DNA from: Ochromonas danica
Taxonomy: Eukaryota; Sar; Chrysophyceae; Chromulinales; Chromulinaceae
Direction of reading: 5' to 3'
DNA: 64,000 nt
Assembly: GCA_015146655.1 (NCBI GenBank)
Contig: VKHL01000053.1
Span: 118,798-182,797 of the forward strand
Shown here: positions 50,597 through 58,948 of the stretch, piece after piece
Position numbering within the stretch: position 1 is the stretch's first letter
Layout of the letters: every line of letters starts with the position of its first letter
The notes under the pieces: model-generated
Databases searched by the model: none
What the model was told of the DNA's origin: nothing
The model's input: the letters and a program-made list of their open reading frames with translations, nothing else
Position numbers and translations under genes: made by a program

Positions 50597-51154
50597 ATGA
50601 GTGAATTAGAGACAAAGAGATTACTATTACGTCCAATTACTGTTCAAGATGCATCTTTCTATCTGAAAGTAATGAATTCTCCTAAATGGTATCAATATAT
50701 TGGTGATCGTCAAATCTATACCTTAGAACAAGCAGAACAATATCTTGAAAATCGTATGTTAACCCAATGGGAAAGATTGAAATATGGTAACTATATTGTC
50801 TTTGTTAAACCACAAAGTGAAGAAGCAGAAGATCTTCTTCCTCAACCTGTAGGATGTGTTGGTCTCTTTACTCGAGAAGGTCTAGAAGGAGCTGATCTAG
50901 GATATGCCTTTGTCCCAGAAGGAGAAGGACATGGATATGCTACAGAAGCATCACAACGATTAGTTGATGAAGCATTTCAAACTTTTCAATTACCTTTTCT
51001 AAATGGTTTTACTACTGATGAGAATATTCCATCTCAGAAGATCTTAGAACGATTAGGATTTACTTGGGAAGGTCATATTCAACTACCTAATGATAATAAA
51101 GTATGTAGAAAATATATTCTTTATCCTCCTACTCCTACTCCTACTACTAACTAG
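50597..51154 (+). CDS. GNAT acetyltransferase (RimJ/RimL-like)
   Basis: Single exon, 185 aa. The family transfers acetyl from acetyl-CoA to an amine, often a protein N-terminus. Seen: TKRLLLRPITVQDASFYLKV at the N-terminus, typical of Acetyltransf_3 proteins; the strand VGCVGLFTR; ADLGYAFVPEGEGHGYATEA, the V-shaped strand pair and pyrophosphate-binding loop (GHGYATEA in place of the common GKGYATEA); and NIPSQKILERLGFTWEGHIQ near the end. Length is normal for the family. There is no targeting peptide, so it is probably cytosolic. The substrate is unknown. A Pro-Thr run from CCTACT repeats ends the protein. Confidence 0.93.
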   Translation: MSELETKRLLLRPITVQDASFYLKVMNSPKWYQYIGDRQIYTLEQAEQYLENRMLTQWERLKYGNYIVFVKPQSEEAEDLLPQPVGCVGLFTREGLEGADLGYAFVPEGEGHGYATEASQRLVDEAFQTFQLPFLNGFTTDENIPSQKILERLGFTWEGHIQLPNDNKVCRKYILYPPTPTPTTN

Positions 51155-51633
51155 TTATTAGTCCATGTTCCTAAGAAAGATGTCTCATAGTATTCCATAT
51201 TTGATATGGCAGCTACCAGCAGCTGAGAGAGAGAGAAAGAGAAGATAGATGATGTAGTTAAGTTAATGAGAGGAAACTGAAACTTGCAAGCCATCATTTT
51301 CAGTTCTACCAAATGAGGAAATAGTATCTTTCACTAGAATTAGTAATAACATTAATATAGTGAAAGATACAGTGAGTAAAATTGAATCTCTTTGTTTTCA
51401 TGTTTGAAAAAAACTGAAGAAATAGTATCTTTCATCATAGTATGTATTCTTCTTATTAGTATAGTGAGCAATTGAATCTCTTTATTTTCACGTTTGAAAA
51501 ACTGAAGAAATAGTATCATACATCACAGCACGTAGCCTCCTTGTTCTTGCACAGCAGTCTCTCAACCTGAGGGTCTCCTTGAGGTTCTATGGGTGGTACC
51601 CTGACTCTTAGGAGCTATGACAGCATGTATGAG
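51155..51633. repeat. Intergenic with tandem duplication
   Basis: A unit of about 90-100 bases beginning GAAATAGTATCTTTCA and ending TTTGAAAAACTGA is present at about 51318-51416 and 51417-51504, with a partial third at 51505-51523. Unit 1 also has a hairpin (GTATCTTTCACTA / TAGTGAAAGATAC). Confidence 0.7.
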
Positions 51634-52620
51634 CTATCCCACATCTTCTACGCTTACGGCTGGTTTTCTCAAGGCTTCATCAATGATCTCATAGACCCTA
51701 TTCATTGCATACTCTGCATTCTCCCTATCCACTAACTCTGACACATCTCTATCATCATTTCCTAACTCATCAATTGTACGAAATCCTTTTCCTTTCATTT
51801 CTAACAATGGAGCAGCCATTGCTATTCCACATTCATCAATAGAACGTCCTATTATTGCTCGATGTCCATGTATAAAAGGACGCATATAAAAAGGCATTTC
51901 TCTACCATATCGTGAGTTGACTATCCCAGGTGCAGCATGGAAGAACATAATGTTTTTATTTACTACCTGTCTTGAGAGACCATATAAGACGAGGTCGTTA
52001 TAGAAGCCCGCTGCATTTGCCACATTCTCCCGGCTGTAATTATGAAGTAAGTCAAAGTCTTCTTCGAACTGTTTGTACTCCTCATGTATACCACCACTTA
52101 ATACTGACATTACCTTGCCTCCACCAAGCCCTCCTCGCAGTAAAGGAAGTAACTCGCGAATAAACAAGAAGCGACTGTAGACATGAAGGGCAAGCTTCTG
52201 ATCCAGACCTTCACTGGTCTCTGTGCGACCTTGGATAGTGGCCATGCCTTGGGTCAGCACCAAGTAATCTACCTTACCATACTTCGTCCTCAGCTCTTGG
52301 GACACCTTCGAGACATTCTTCATGAGGAAAGCATCACAGCGGAAGAAGTCATGTTGACTACCACCCAGTTCTCCCAATTCCTTCACAATGGCTTGACCTC
52401 GAACAGTATTACGCCCTACAATGGTGATAGAGACTTGAGCCTTGGCAAGACGTCTTGCAATCCCCTCTCCAACCCCTGAGGTGCCACCTACAATCACAGC
52501 TCTTCGACCAGGTTGTATCAATTTCGAAGTTCTCTCTGCCATCTCTGCAATCGTGGTAACTCGTGGTCGCCGTGCCATAAACATGTTCACCATGTCAGAC
52601 CTTCTATAGGAGCTATACAT
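51634..52620 (-). CDS. Short-chain dehydrogenase/reductase, inverted copy
   Basis: Single exon, 328 aa. NAD(P)-dependent SDR fold: GGTSGVGEGIARRLAKAQ is the cofactor glycine motif (TGxxxGxG type), then SITIVGRN, DYLVLTQGMA (in place of NNAG) and KVMSVLSGG with the catalytic-position Ser. The usual YxxxK is replaced by FYNDLVLYGLSRQ: a Tyr is present but no Lys four residues later. FFHAAPGIVNS follows at the usual PG position. The N-terminus is longer than in the three plus-strand copies. The first half is nearly identical in DNA to them in inverted orientation, and the second half is clearly diverged. The substrate is unknown. The missing Lys suggests altered catalysis or a different proton donor. 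Confidence 0.88.
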   Translation of the reverse strand: MYSSYRRSDMVNMFMARRPRVTTIAEMAERTSKLIQPGRRAVIVGGTSGVGEGIARRLAKAQVSITIVGRNTVRGQAIVKELGELGGSQHDFFRCDAFLMKNVSKVSQELRTKYGKVDYLVLTQGMATIQGRTETSEGLDQKLALHVYSRFLFIRELLPLLRGGLGGGKVMSVLSGGIHEEYKQFEEDFDLLHNYSRENVANAAGFYNDLVLYGLSRQVVNKNIMFFHAAPGIVNSRYGREMPFYMRPFIHGHRAIIGRSIDECGIAMAAPLLEMKGKGFRTIDELGNDDRDVSELVDRENAEYAMNRVYEIIDEALRKPAVSVEDVG

Positions 52621-52930
52621 TTTCTACACTGTGACTTCTATCAACTAATCATTCCATCCATCCCAAGAGAGTGCATCCATCCATGGTGAGATAGTTATCC
52701 ATGGAAGTTATCCATGGAAGTTATGTGGAAAATTAAATCCATGGAAGCGAGAAGCATTCCATGGATTGGTTGCGGTGTGTCGGTGAAGGCAGATTGAAAT
52801 CACTTGTTCGAAGAAATGTTCAACACTACTAGGAATTCCTACTCGAGGCATATTTTCTTCCTCTTTCCTTCTCATCTTTGACTCATTTTCTATTCCTCTT
52901 CATCTCTTTCACACTCTTGTTAGTTCAACC
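52621..52930. promoter_or_regulatory. Divergent promoter of SDR pair with CCATGGA motifs
   Basis: Five copies of CCATGG lie within about 100 bases (52681-52766), most extended to CCATGGAA or TTCCATGG, some in pairs. Homologous but reduced versions (two copies) lie upstream of SDR copies 2 and 3 (about 54798-54826 and 56877-56905). A role as a regulatory site is inferred from position and repetition. Confidence 0.6.
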
Positions 52931-53848
52931 ATGCTTCGACCACGTGTTACCACCATACAAGAAGTTGCTGAACGAACTGCACACATAACCTTACCAGGGA
53001 AGAGAGCCATCGTCATTGGTGGCACTTCTGGTATAGGCGAAGGGATTGCCAGACGTCTTGCCAAGGCTCAAGTCTCTATCACTATAGTTGGACGTGATGC
53101 TGATCGAGGTCAAGCCATTGTGAAGGAATTGGGAGAACTGGGTGGTAGTCAACATGACTTCTTCCGCTGTGATGCTTTCCTCATGAAGAATGTCTCGAAG
53201 GTGTCCCAAGAGCTGAGGACGAAGTATGGTAAGGTAGATTACTTGGTGCTGACCCAAGGCATGGCCACTATCCAAGGTCGCACAGAGACCAGTGAAGGTC
53301 TGGATCAGAAGCTTGCCCTTCATGTCTACAGTCGCTTCTTGTTTATTCGCGAGTTACTTCCTTTACTACGCAGTGGAGGTGGTGAAGGCAAGGTAATGTC
53401 AGTATTAAGTGGAGGTGTGCACAAGGAGTACAAACAGTTCGAAGAAGACTTTGACTTACAACATAACTATACCTTGATGAATGCTGCTAATGCAGCGGGC
53501 TTCTATAACGACCTTGTCTTAGATGGGTTTTCTAAGGAGAAAGAAAATGACAAGATTCTCTTTCTTCATGCTAGACCGGGGTTTATCAATTCTAATGGGG
53601 GTCGTGAGATGCCATGGTATATTCGACTGGTGGTACGTGGACTACAAACTGTGGCTGCTCGTTCTATTGATGATTGTGGGACAGCCTTGGCATCTCCTTT
53701 ACTTGAGATGAGTGGTAATGGCTTCTATACGGTGGACCAATATGGTAATGAGGAGAAGAAGCTCACTATCTTACATAAGGAAGATACAGTGAAGTTTGCT
53801 GTTAAGAAAGCGTTTGAGATCATTGAGGAAGCTTTAAGAAAGCCTTAA
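52931..53848 (+). CDS. Short-chain dehydrogenase/reductase, direct copy 1
   Basis: Single exon, 305 aa, starting MLRPRVTTIQEVAERTAHIT. SDR features as in the inverted copy: VIGGTSGIGEGIARRLA, ITIVGRDADRG, DYLVLTQGMATIQG, VMSVLSGGVHKEYKQFEEDF and AGFYNDLVLDGFSKE (Tyr kept, no Lys at +4). The segment after it reads FLHARPGFINSNGGREMPWY, with RPG in place of the APG seen in the inverted copy and copy 3. Copy 2 encodes the same protein. The promoter resembles, but is diverged from, those of copies 2 and 3, so this copy may be regulated differently. Confidence 0.9.
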   Translation: MLRPRVTTIQEVAERTAHITLPGKRAIVIGGTSGIGEGIARRLAKAQVSITIVGRDADRGQAIVKELGELGGSQHDFFRCDAFLMKNVSKVSQELRTKYGKVDYLVLTQGMATIQGRTETSEGLDQKLALHVYSRFLFIRELLPLLRSGGGEGKVMSVLSGGVHKEYKQFEEDFDLQHNYTLMNAANAAGFYNDLVLDGFSKEKENDKILFLHARPGFINSNGGREMPWYIRLVVRGLQTVAARSIDDCGTALASPLLEMSGNGFYTVDQYGNEEKKLTILHKEDTVKFAVKKAFEIIEEALRKP

Positions 53849-55009
53849 TTATACACATGAGAGACTCTTTTTGTTTTCGAGAGAGAGGGAGACAGAGCCA
53901 ATTTTGCTGATCAGCAAAGTCGGAGAAAATAGTGTTGGTTCTCCAGAGTGCGATGTTTTGACTGTTGCCGCTAACCCTTACCCTAACCGCAGCACAGGGG
54001 GCAAGGCACAGAACAGATTCAAGGATTGTGTCTGTGTTTCGCGAAGTCGCAGTTAGGGTTTGGCCGGCGGGTGTGCTGCCGAGCTCATGGTAGAGAACAC
54101 CAAGTTGTCGGCGTTGACCATTTCCAAGCTGCGCTGAATCCTGTCATCCGCGGACGGCATTTTGAGCATAATCATCACCAGCCGGGTGATGGCGCTGACC
54201 ATGGAGTTGAGGCGCGTGTTTTGGTTGCTCAACTTGAAGTCGATCGTGTTGCAGCGGTCCAACACCGAGGTCATCATGACAACGAGAGGGCCGTCGTTGT
54301 ACGCGGCGGACGCGTTGGAACCTACCATGGTCCGCCCCGCCTCGGTAGACTGCGCCATGATCCTTTGCACGAAACGATCTAACCGGGCGGGATCGAGGTT
54401 CTGCAACGAGGACCCGTCGCGGTCGAACTCCCCGGGCGGCGTGTTGCTCAGCTGCGGAGGCAACATTGGAGCTGGAATGACCGGGAACAATACCGCATCG
54501 TCGTTCGGTTGCACCGGTTCGGGGCGGACGGGCGCGGACTCCTGCATGAGAGGCGCAGTCGTGACGCTGACGGGCCGGGCTTTCTTTGCGGATCGCATCG
54601 GTTCACCCGGGTGACCGAGCGCTTCGGCGCACGACGCTTTCGGGCCGAGGTCAGGATTGCATCGGCCACCGGGGCCGCATCTGCGAGAACCGCGATGGAT
54701 TGCATTTGACAAAGTTGATTGTGCCAGGTGTCAGAGTGTTAGGCATGAGGGGACCGTCCGCGCCTTGACGGGACATTTATATTTTGTGGGAAATTTGTTC
54801 CATGGAATCCAGAAGCATTCCATGGATTAGTTGCGGTGTGTTGGTGAAAGCAGATGCCGGGATGGATATGTTCTTGACTTCTTTGAAGTGGAACAGAACA
54901 TGTTCAACCCACAATACCACTCAAGGTATATTTTTCTTCCTCTTACCTTCTCATCTTTGACTCATTTTCTATTCCTCTTCATCTCTTTCACACTCTTGTT
55001 AGTTCAACC
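53849..55009. repeat. Spacer of the 2,079-bp tandem unit, with G+C-rich insert
   Basis: The sequence departs from the 3' flank of copy 3 at 53877. About 53877-54795 is an insert-like segment, much richer in G+C than anything nearby. It begins with low-complexity GAGA and a telomere-like TAACCCTTACCCTAACC (53973-53989) and includes CCCTAA again at the ORF stop. The host-like SDR promoter resumes at about 54796. The whole spacer recurs after copy 2. Confidence 0.8.
54053..54598 (-). CDS. Unknown protein in G+C-rich insert, copy 1
   Basis: An open frame from 54712, with first ATG at 54598 (MRSAKKARPVSVTTAPLMQE), 181 aa. Codons end mostly in G or C, unlike every neighbour except the light-harvesting gene, and Arg/Ala/Pro/Val use is high. 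The C-terminal 110 residues look like a real folded, helical domain (LDRFVQRIMAQSTEAGRTMV, VVMMTSVLDRCNTIDFKLSN, RLNSMVSAITRLVMIMLKMP). A second overlapping minus-strand frame starts at ATG 54705 (MQSIAVLADAAPVADAIL) and also looks protein-like at its start, so a splice or frameshift may link them. The stop codon lies in an AAACCCTAA motif. No family recognised; acquisition from a virus or other mobile source is a guess from composition. Confidence 0.5.
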   Translation of the reverse strand: MRSAKKARPVSVTTAPLMQESAPVRPEPVQPNDDAVLFPVIPAPMLPPQLSNTPPGEFDRDGSSLQNLDPARLDRFVQRIMAQSTEAGRTMVGSNASAAYNDGPLVVMMTSVLDRCNTIDFKLSNQNTRLNSMVSAITRLVMIMLKMPSADDRIQRSLEMVNADNLVFSTMSSAAHPPAKP

Positions 55010-55927
55010 ATGCTTCGACCACGTGTTACCACCATACAAGAAGTTGCTGAACGAACTGCACACATAACCTTACCAGGGAAGAGAGCCATCGTCATTGGTG
55101 GCACTTCTGGTATAGGCGAAGGGATTGCCAGACGTCTTGCCAAGGCTCAAGTCTCTATCACTATAGTTGGACGTGATGCTGATCGAGGTCAAGCCATTGT
55201 GAAGGAATTGGGAGAACTGGGTGGTAGTCAACATGACTTCTTCCGCTGTGATGCTTTCCTCATGAAGAATGTCTCGAAGGTGTCCCAAGAGCTGAGGACG
55301 AAGTATGGTAAGGTAGATTACTTGGTGCTGACCCAAGGCATGGCCACTATCCAAGGTCGCACAGAGACCAGTGAAGGTCTGGATCAGAAGCTTGCCCTTC
55401 ATGTCTACAGTCGCTTCTTGTTTATTCGCGAGTTACTTCCTTTACTACGCAGTGGAGGTGGTGAAGGCAAGGTAATGTCAGTATTAAGTGGAGGTGTGCA
55501 CAAGGAGTACAAACAGTTCGAAGAAGACTTTGACTTACAACATAACTATACCTTGATGAATGCTGCTAATGCAGCGGGCTTCTATAACGACCTTGTCTTA
55601 GATGGGTTTTCTAAGGAGAAAGAAAATGACAAGATTCTCTTTCTTCATGCTAGACCGGGGTTTATCAATTCTAATGGGGGTCGTGAGATGCCATGGTATA
55701 TTCGACTGGTGGTACGTGGACTACAAACTGTGGCTGCTCGTTCTATTGATGATTGTGGGACAGCCTTGGCATCTCCTTTACTTGAGATGAGTGGTAATGG
55801 CTTCTATACGGTGGACCAATATGGTAATGAGGAGAAGAAGCTCACTATCTTACATAAGGAAGATACAGTGAAGTTTGCTGTTAAGAAAGCGTTTGAGATC
55901 ATTGAGGAAGCTTTAAGAAAGCCTTAA
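55010..55927 (+). CDS. Short-chain dehydrogenase/reductase, direct copy 2
   Basis: Exactly 2,079 bases downstream of copy 1. The encoded 305-residue protein is identical (RPGFINSNGGRE variant). The promoter is the copy-3 type: TTCCATGGAATCCAGAAG, then GCATTCCATGG. Near-perfect identity with copy 1 across CDS and spacer implies very recent duplication, ongoing homogenisation or an assembly duplication. Confidence 0.88.
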   Translation: MLRPRVTTIQEVAERTAHITLPGKRAIVIGGTSGIGEGIARRLAKAQVSITIVGRDADRGQAIVKELGELGGSQHDFFRCDAFLMKNVSKVSQELRTKYGKVDYLVLTQGMATIQGRTETSEGLDQKLALHVYSRFLFIRELLPLLRSGGGEGKVMSVLSGGVHKEYKQFEEDFDLQHNYTLMNAANAAGFYNDLVLDGFSKEKENDKILFLHARPGFINSNGGREMPWYIRLVVRGLQTVAARSIDDCGTALASPLLEMSGNGFYTVDQYGNEEKKLTILHKEDTVKFAVKKAFEIIEEALRKP

Positions 55928-57088
55928 TTATACACATGAGAGACTCTTTTTGTTTTCGAGAGAGAGGGAGACAGAGCCAATTTTGCTGATCAGCAAAGTC
56001 GGAGAAAATAGTGTTGGTTCTCCAGAGTGCGATGTTTTGACTGTTGCCGCTAACCCTTACCCTAACCGCAGCACAGGGGGCAAGGCACAGAACAGATTCA
56101 AGGATTGTGTCTGTGTTTCGCGAAGTCGCAGTTAGGGTTTGGCCGGCGGGTGTGCTGCCGAGCTCATGGTAGAGAACACCAAGTTGTCGGCGTTGACCAT
56201 TTCCAAGCTGCGCTGAATCCTGTCATCCGCGGACGGCATTTTGAGCATAATCATCACCAGCCGGGTGATGGCGCTGACCATGGAGTTGAGGCGCGTGTTT
56301 TGGTTGCTCAACTTGAAGTCGATCGTGTTGCAGCGGTCCAACACCGAGGTCATCATGACAACGAGAGGGCCGTCGTTGTACGCGGCGGACGCGTTGGAAC
56401 CTACCATGGTCCGCCCCGCCTCGGTAGACTGCGCCATGATCCTTTGCACGAAACGATCTAACCGGGCGGGATCGAGGTTCTGCAACGAGGACCCGTCGCG
56501 GTCGAACTCCCCGGGCGGCGTGTTGCTCAGCTGCGGAGGCAACATTGGAGCTGGAATGACCGGGAACAATACCGCATCGTCGTTCGGTTGCACCGGTTCG
56601 GGGCGGACGGGCGCGGACTCCTGCATGAGAGGCGCAGTCGTGACGCTGACGGGCCGGGCTTTCTTTGCGGATCGCATCGGTTCACCCGGGTGACCGAGCG
56701 CTTCGGCGCACGACGCTTTCGGGCCGAGGTCAGGATTGCATCGGCCACCGGGGCCGCATCTGCGAGAACCGCGATGGATTGCATTTGACAAAGTTGATTG
56801 TGCCAGGTGTCAGAGTGTTAGGCATGAGGGGACCGTCCGCGCCTTGACGGGACATTTATATTTTGTGGGAAATTTGTTCCATGGAATCCAGAAGCATTCC
56901 ATGGATTAGTTGCGGTGTGTTGGTGAAAGCAGATGCCGGGATGGATATGTTCTTGACTTCTTTGAAGTGGAACAGAACATGTTCAACCCACAATACCACT
57001 CAAGGTATATTTTTCTTCCTCTTACCTTCTCATCTTTGACTCATTTTCTATTCCTCTTCATCTCTTTCACACTCTTGTTAGTTCAACC
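55928..57088. repeat. Second copy of the G+C-rich spacer
   Basis: Same content as 53849-55009, shifted by 2,079 bases: telomere-like TAACCCTTACCCTAACC at 56052-56068, the G+C-rich ORF, then the SDR promoter. Confidence 0.85.
56132..56677 (-). CDS. Unknown protein in G+C-rich insert, copy 2
   Basis: Same 181-residue frame as 54053-54598 at +2,079 bases, with identical translation, the same overlapping frame starting at 56784 and the same stop inside AAACCCTAA. Both copies being intact suggests either coding constraint or very recent duplication. Confidence 0.5.
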   Translation of the reverse strand: MRSAKKARPVSVTTAPLMQESAPVRPEPVQPNDDAVLFPVIPAPMLPPQLSNTPPGEFDRDGSSLQNLDPARLDRFVQRIMAQSTEAGRTMVGSNASAAYNDGPLVVMMTSVLDRCNTIDFKLSNQNTRLNSMVSAITRLVMIMLKMPSADDRIQRSLEMVNADNLVFSTMSSAAHPPAKP

Positions 57089-58006
57089 ATGCTTCGACCA
57101 CGTGTTACCACCATACAAGAAGTTGCTGAACGAACTGCACACATAACCTTACCAGGGAAGAGAGCCATCGTCATTGGTGGCACTTCTGGTATAGGCGAAG
57201 GGATTGCCAGACGTCTTGCCAAGGCTCAAGTCTCTATCACTATAGTTGGACGTGATGCTGATCGAGGTCAAGCCATTGTGAAGGAATTGGGAGAACTGGG
57301 TGGTAGTCAACATGACTTCTTCCGCTGTGATGCTTTCCTCATGAAGAATGTCTCGAAGGTGTCCCAAGAGCTGAGGACGAAGTATGGTAAGGTAGATTAC
57401 TTGGTGCTGACCCAAGGCATGGCCACTATCCAAGGTCGCACAGAGACCAGTGAAGGTCTGGATCAGAAGCTTGCCCTTCATGTCTACAGTCGCTTCTTGT
57501 TTATTCGCGAGTTACTTCCTTTACTACGCAGTGGAGGTGGTGAAGGCAAGGTAATGTCAGTATTAAGTGGAGGTGTGCACAAGGAGTACAAACAGTTCGA
57601 AGAAGACTTTGACTTACAACATAACTATACCTTAGAGAATGCTGCTAATGCAGCGGGCTTCTATAACGACCTCGTCTTAGATGGATTTTCTAAGGAGAAA
57701 GAAAATGACAAGATTCTCTTTCTTCATGCTGCCCCAGGTATCATTAGTTCGAACTGGGGCCGTGAGATGCCATGGTATATACGCCTTATGGTGCGTGGAT
57801 TACAAGCTGTGATAGGTCGTTCTATTGATGATTGTGGGACAGCCATGGCTTCCCCTTTACTTGAGATGAGTGGTAATGGCTTCTATACGGTGGACCAATA
57901 TGGTAATGAGGAGAAGAAGCTCACTATCTTACATAAGGAAGATACAGTGAAGTTTGCTGTTAAGAAAGCGTTTGAGATCATTGAGGAAGCTTTAAGAAAG
58001 CCTTAA
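57089..58006 (+). CDS. Short-chain dehydrogenase/reductase, direct copy 3 (mosaic)
   Basis: 305 aa; identical to copies 1 and 2 except for about ten replacements confined to bases 57632-57853. There it reads FLHAAPGIISSNWGREMPWY, RLMVRGLQAVIGRSIDDCG and AMASPLLEM. These are the residues of the inverted copy (HAAPGI, AIIGRSIDECGIAMAAPLLEM) more than of copies 1 and 2. The tract looks like a gene-conversion patch, or copies 1 and 2 changed there. PG and the surrounding loop line the cofactor/substrate site in SDRs, so specificity may differ. The 3' flank lacks the G+C-rich insert. Confidence 0.9.
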   Translation: MLRPRVTTIQEVAERTAHITLPGKRAIVIGGTSGIGEGIARRLAKAQVSITIVGRDADRGQAIVKELGELGGSQHDFFRCDAFLMKNVSKVSQELRTKYGKVDYLVLTQGMATIQGRTETSEGLDQKLALHVYSRFLFIRELLPLLRSGGGEGKVMSVLSGGVHKEYKQFEEDFDLQHNYTLENAANAAGFYNDLVLDGFSKEKENDKILFLHAAPGIISSNWGREMPWYIRLMVRGLQAVIGRSIDDCGTAMASPLLEMSGNGFYTVDQYGNEEKKLTILHKEDTVKFAVKKAFEIIEEALRKP

Positions 58007-58354
58007 TTATACACATGAGAGACTCTTTTTGTTTGTTCATTATAAGCAGTCCAGAGCAGATCTCTTTTGTGTTATCATCAATATGTCAATAATGATGGTT
58101 AGTGATGTAATGAATTACTAACAAAGACAATGAGTTGCAAAGAGAACTTTGCTTAAAGGTTACATGGTATGGTATGGGGTGGTTAGAAGGGAAGGTGATG
58201 CACTAACATCATCAGCTAAGATAGTTTGGTGCTTACACGTTTGCTTAACTACCATCTCTCTCTTCATGGAAGCAGAGAAGATAGCCTTGCTTAAATGATA
58301 GATGGGAAGGTGATGGAATGGGACTGGCAAGTGATCAATTGAGAGATCAGATGC
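58007..58354. other. Intergenic between convergent genes
   Basis: 3' flanks of SDR copy 3 and the light-harvesting gene; nothing else is seen. Confidence 0.65.
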
Positions 58355-58948
58355 TTAGTTTCCATAGAGGAAGGGCAGACCAGTGAGGAGGTTGTCACCC
58401 TGGTACATGCCACCAATGACGCTCTGGGAATCATGGCGGAGGAGTTCAAGGATGGCCAACATAGCAAGACGGCCGTGGTTCAACTCCTGGTCACGAGCCT
58501 TCTTGAGCTCCTCAGGAGTCTTGCCCTTGCCCTCAGTGTCACCCAAGACGAGGTATCCGCGGTAGTCGACGGCACCAATGAGGAAGAACATCTGCATCCA
58601 GCCAAGAGCAGGGACAGCCTGGATGGCAGCGATACCATTGGGGATGGAGTCGAAGGTAACACCAGGAGCGATCTCTCCAGGGAACTTGAAGATCTCAGGC
58701 ACGATGTAGCCGAGGACAGCAAGCTGGGCAACACGGCCGTGCTTCAACTCAGACTCACGGTACTGATCGAAGGTAGCCTGGTCAATGTCCTTGGACAGAC
58801 CAAGAGGATCGAAGAAGCCAGCAGGAGCAGTGACACCAGCCTCATTCTCAAAAGACATCTTGAGAGAAGAGGAGGTGGCACGACGAGCCACAGGGGCAAA
58901 GGCCGAAGCACCGATGAGAGAGGCAACAATAGCAAGAGCACGGAACAT
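58355..58948 (-). CDS. Fucoxanthin-chlorophyll a/c light-harvesting protein
   Basis: Single exon, 197 aa. The protein binds chlorophylls and carotenoids in the thylakoid membrane and passes energy to the photosystems. The presequence MFRALAIVASLIGASAFAPV holds the ASA|FAP motif, the signature of import into red-lineage complex plastids. Mature protein: helix 1 with the chlorophyll ligand motif in FDQYRESELKHGRVAQLAVL; helix 2 AALGWMQMFFLIGAVDYRG-like (VPALGWMQMFFLIGAVDYRG); helix 3 with KKARDQELNHGRLAMLAILE. The Glu-His/Arg pairs of helices 1 and 3 are intact. FFDPLGLSKDID before helix 1 is typical of FCP/Lhcf-Lhcr proteins. Codons are strongly C-ending, as in an abundantly expressed gene. 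The C-terminal end is short. Confidence 0.97.
   Translation of the reverse strand: MFRALAIVASLIGASAFAPVARRATSSSLKMSFENEAGVTAPAGFFDPLGLSKDIDQATFDQYRESELKHGRVAQLAVLGYIVPEIFKFPGEIAPGVTFDSIPNGIAAIQAVPALGWMQMFFLIGAVDYRGYLVLGDTEGKGKTPEELKKARDQELNHGRLAMLAILELLRHDSQSVIGGMYQGDNLLTGLPFLYGN

Noticed and set aside
54162-54614. Plus-strand ORF of 150 codons in the G+C-rich insert
   Set aside because: The minus-strand frame has the better G/C-ending third positions and a more protein-like C-terminus; few stops are expected in G+C-rich DNA on either strand.
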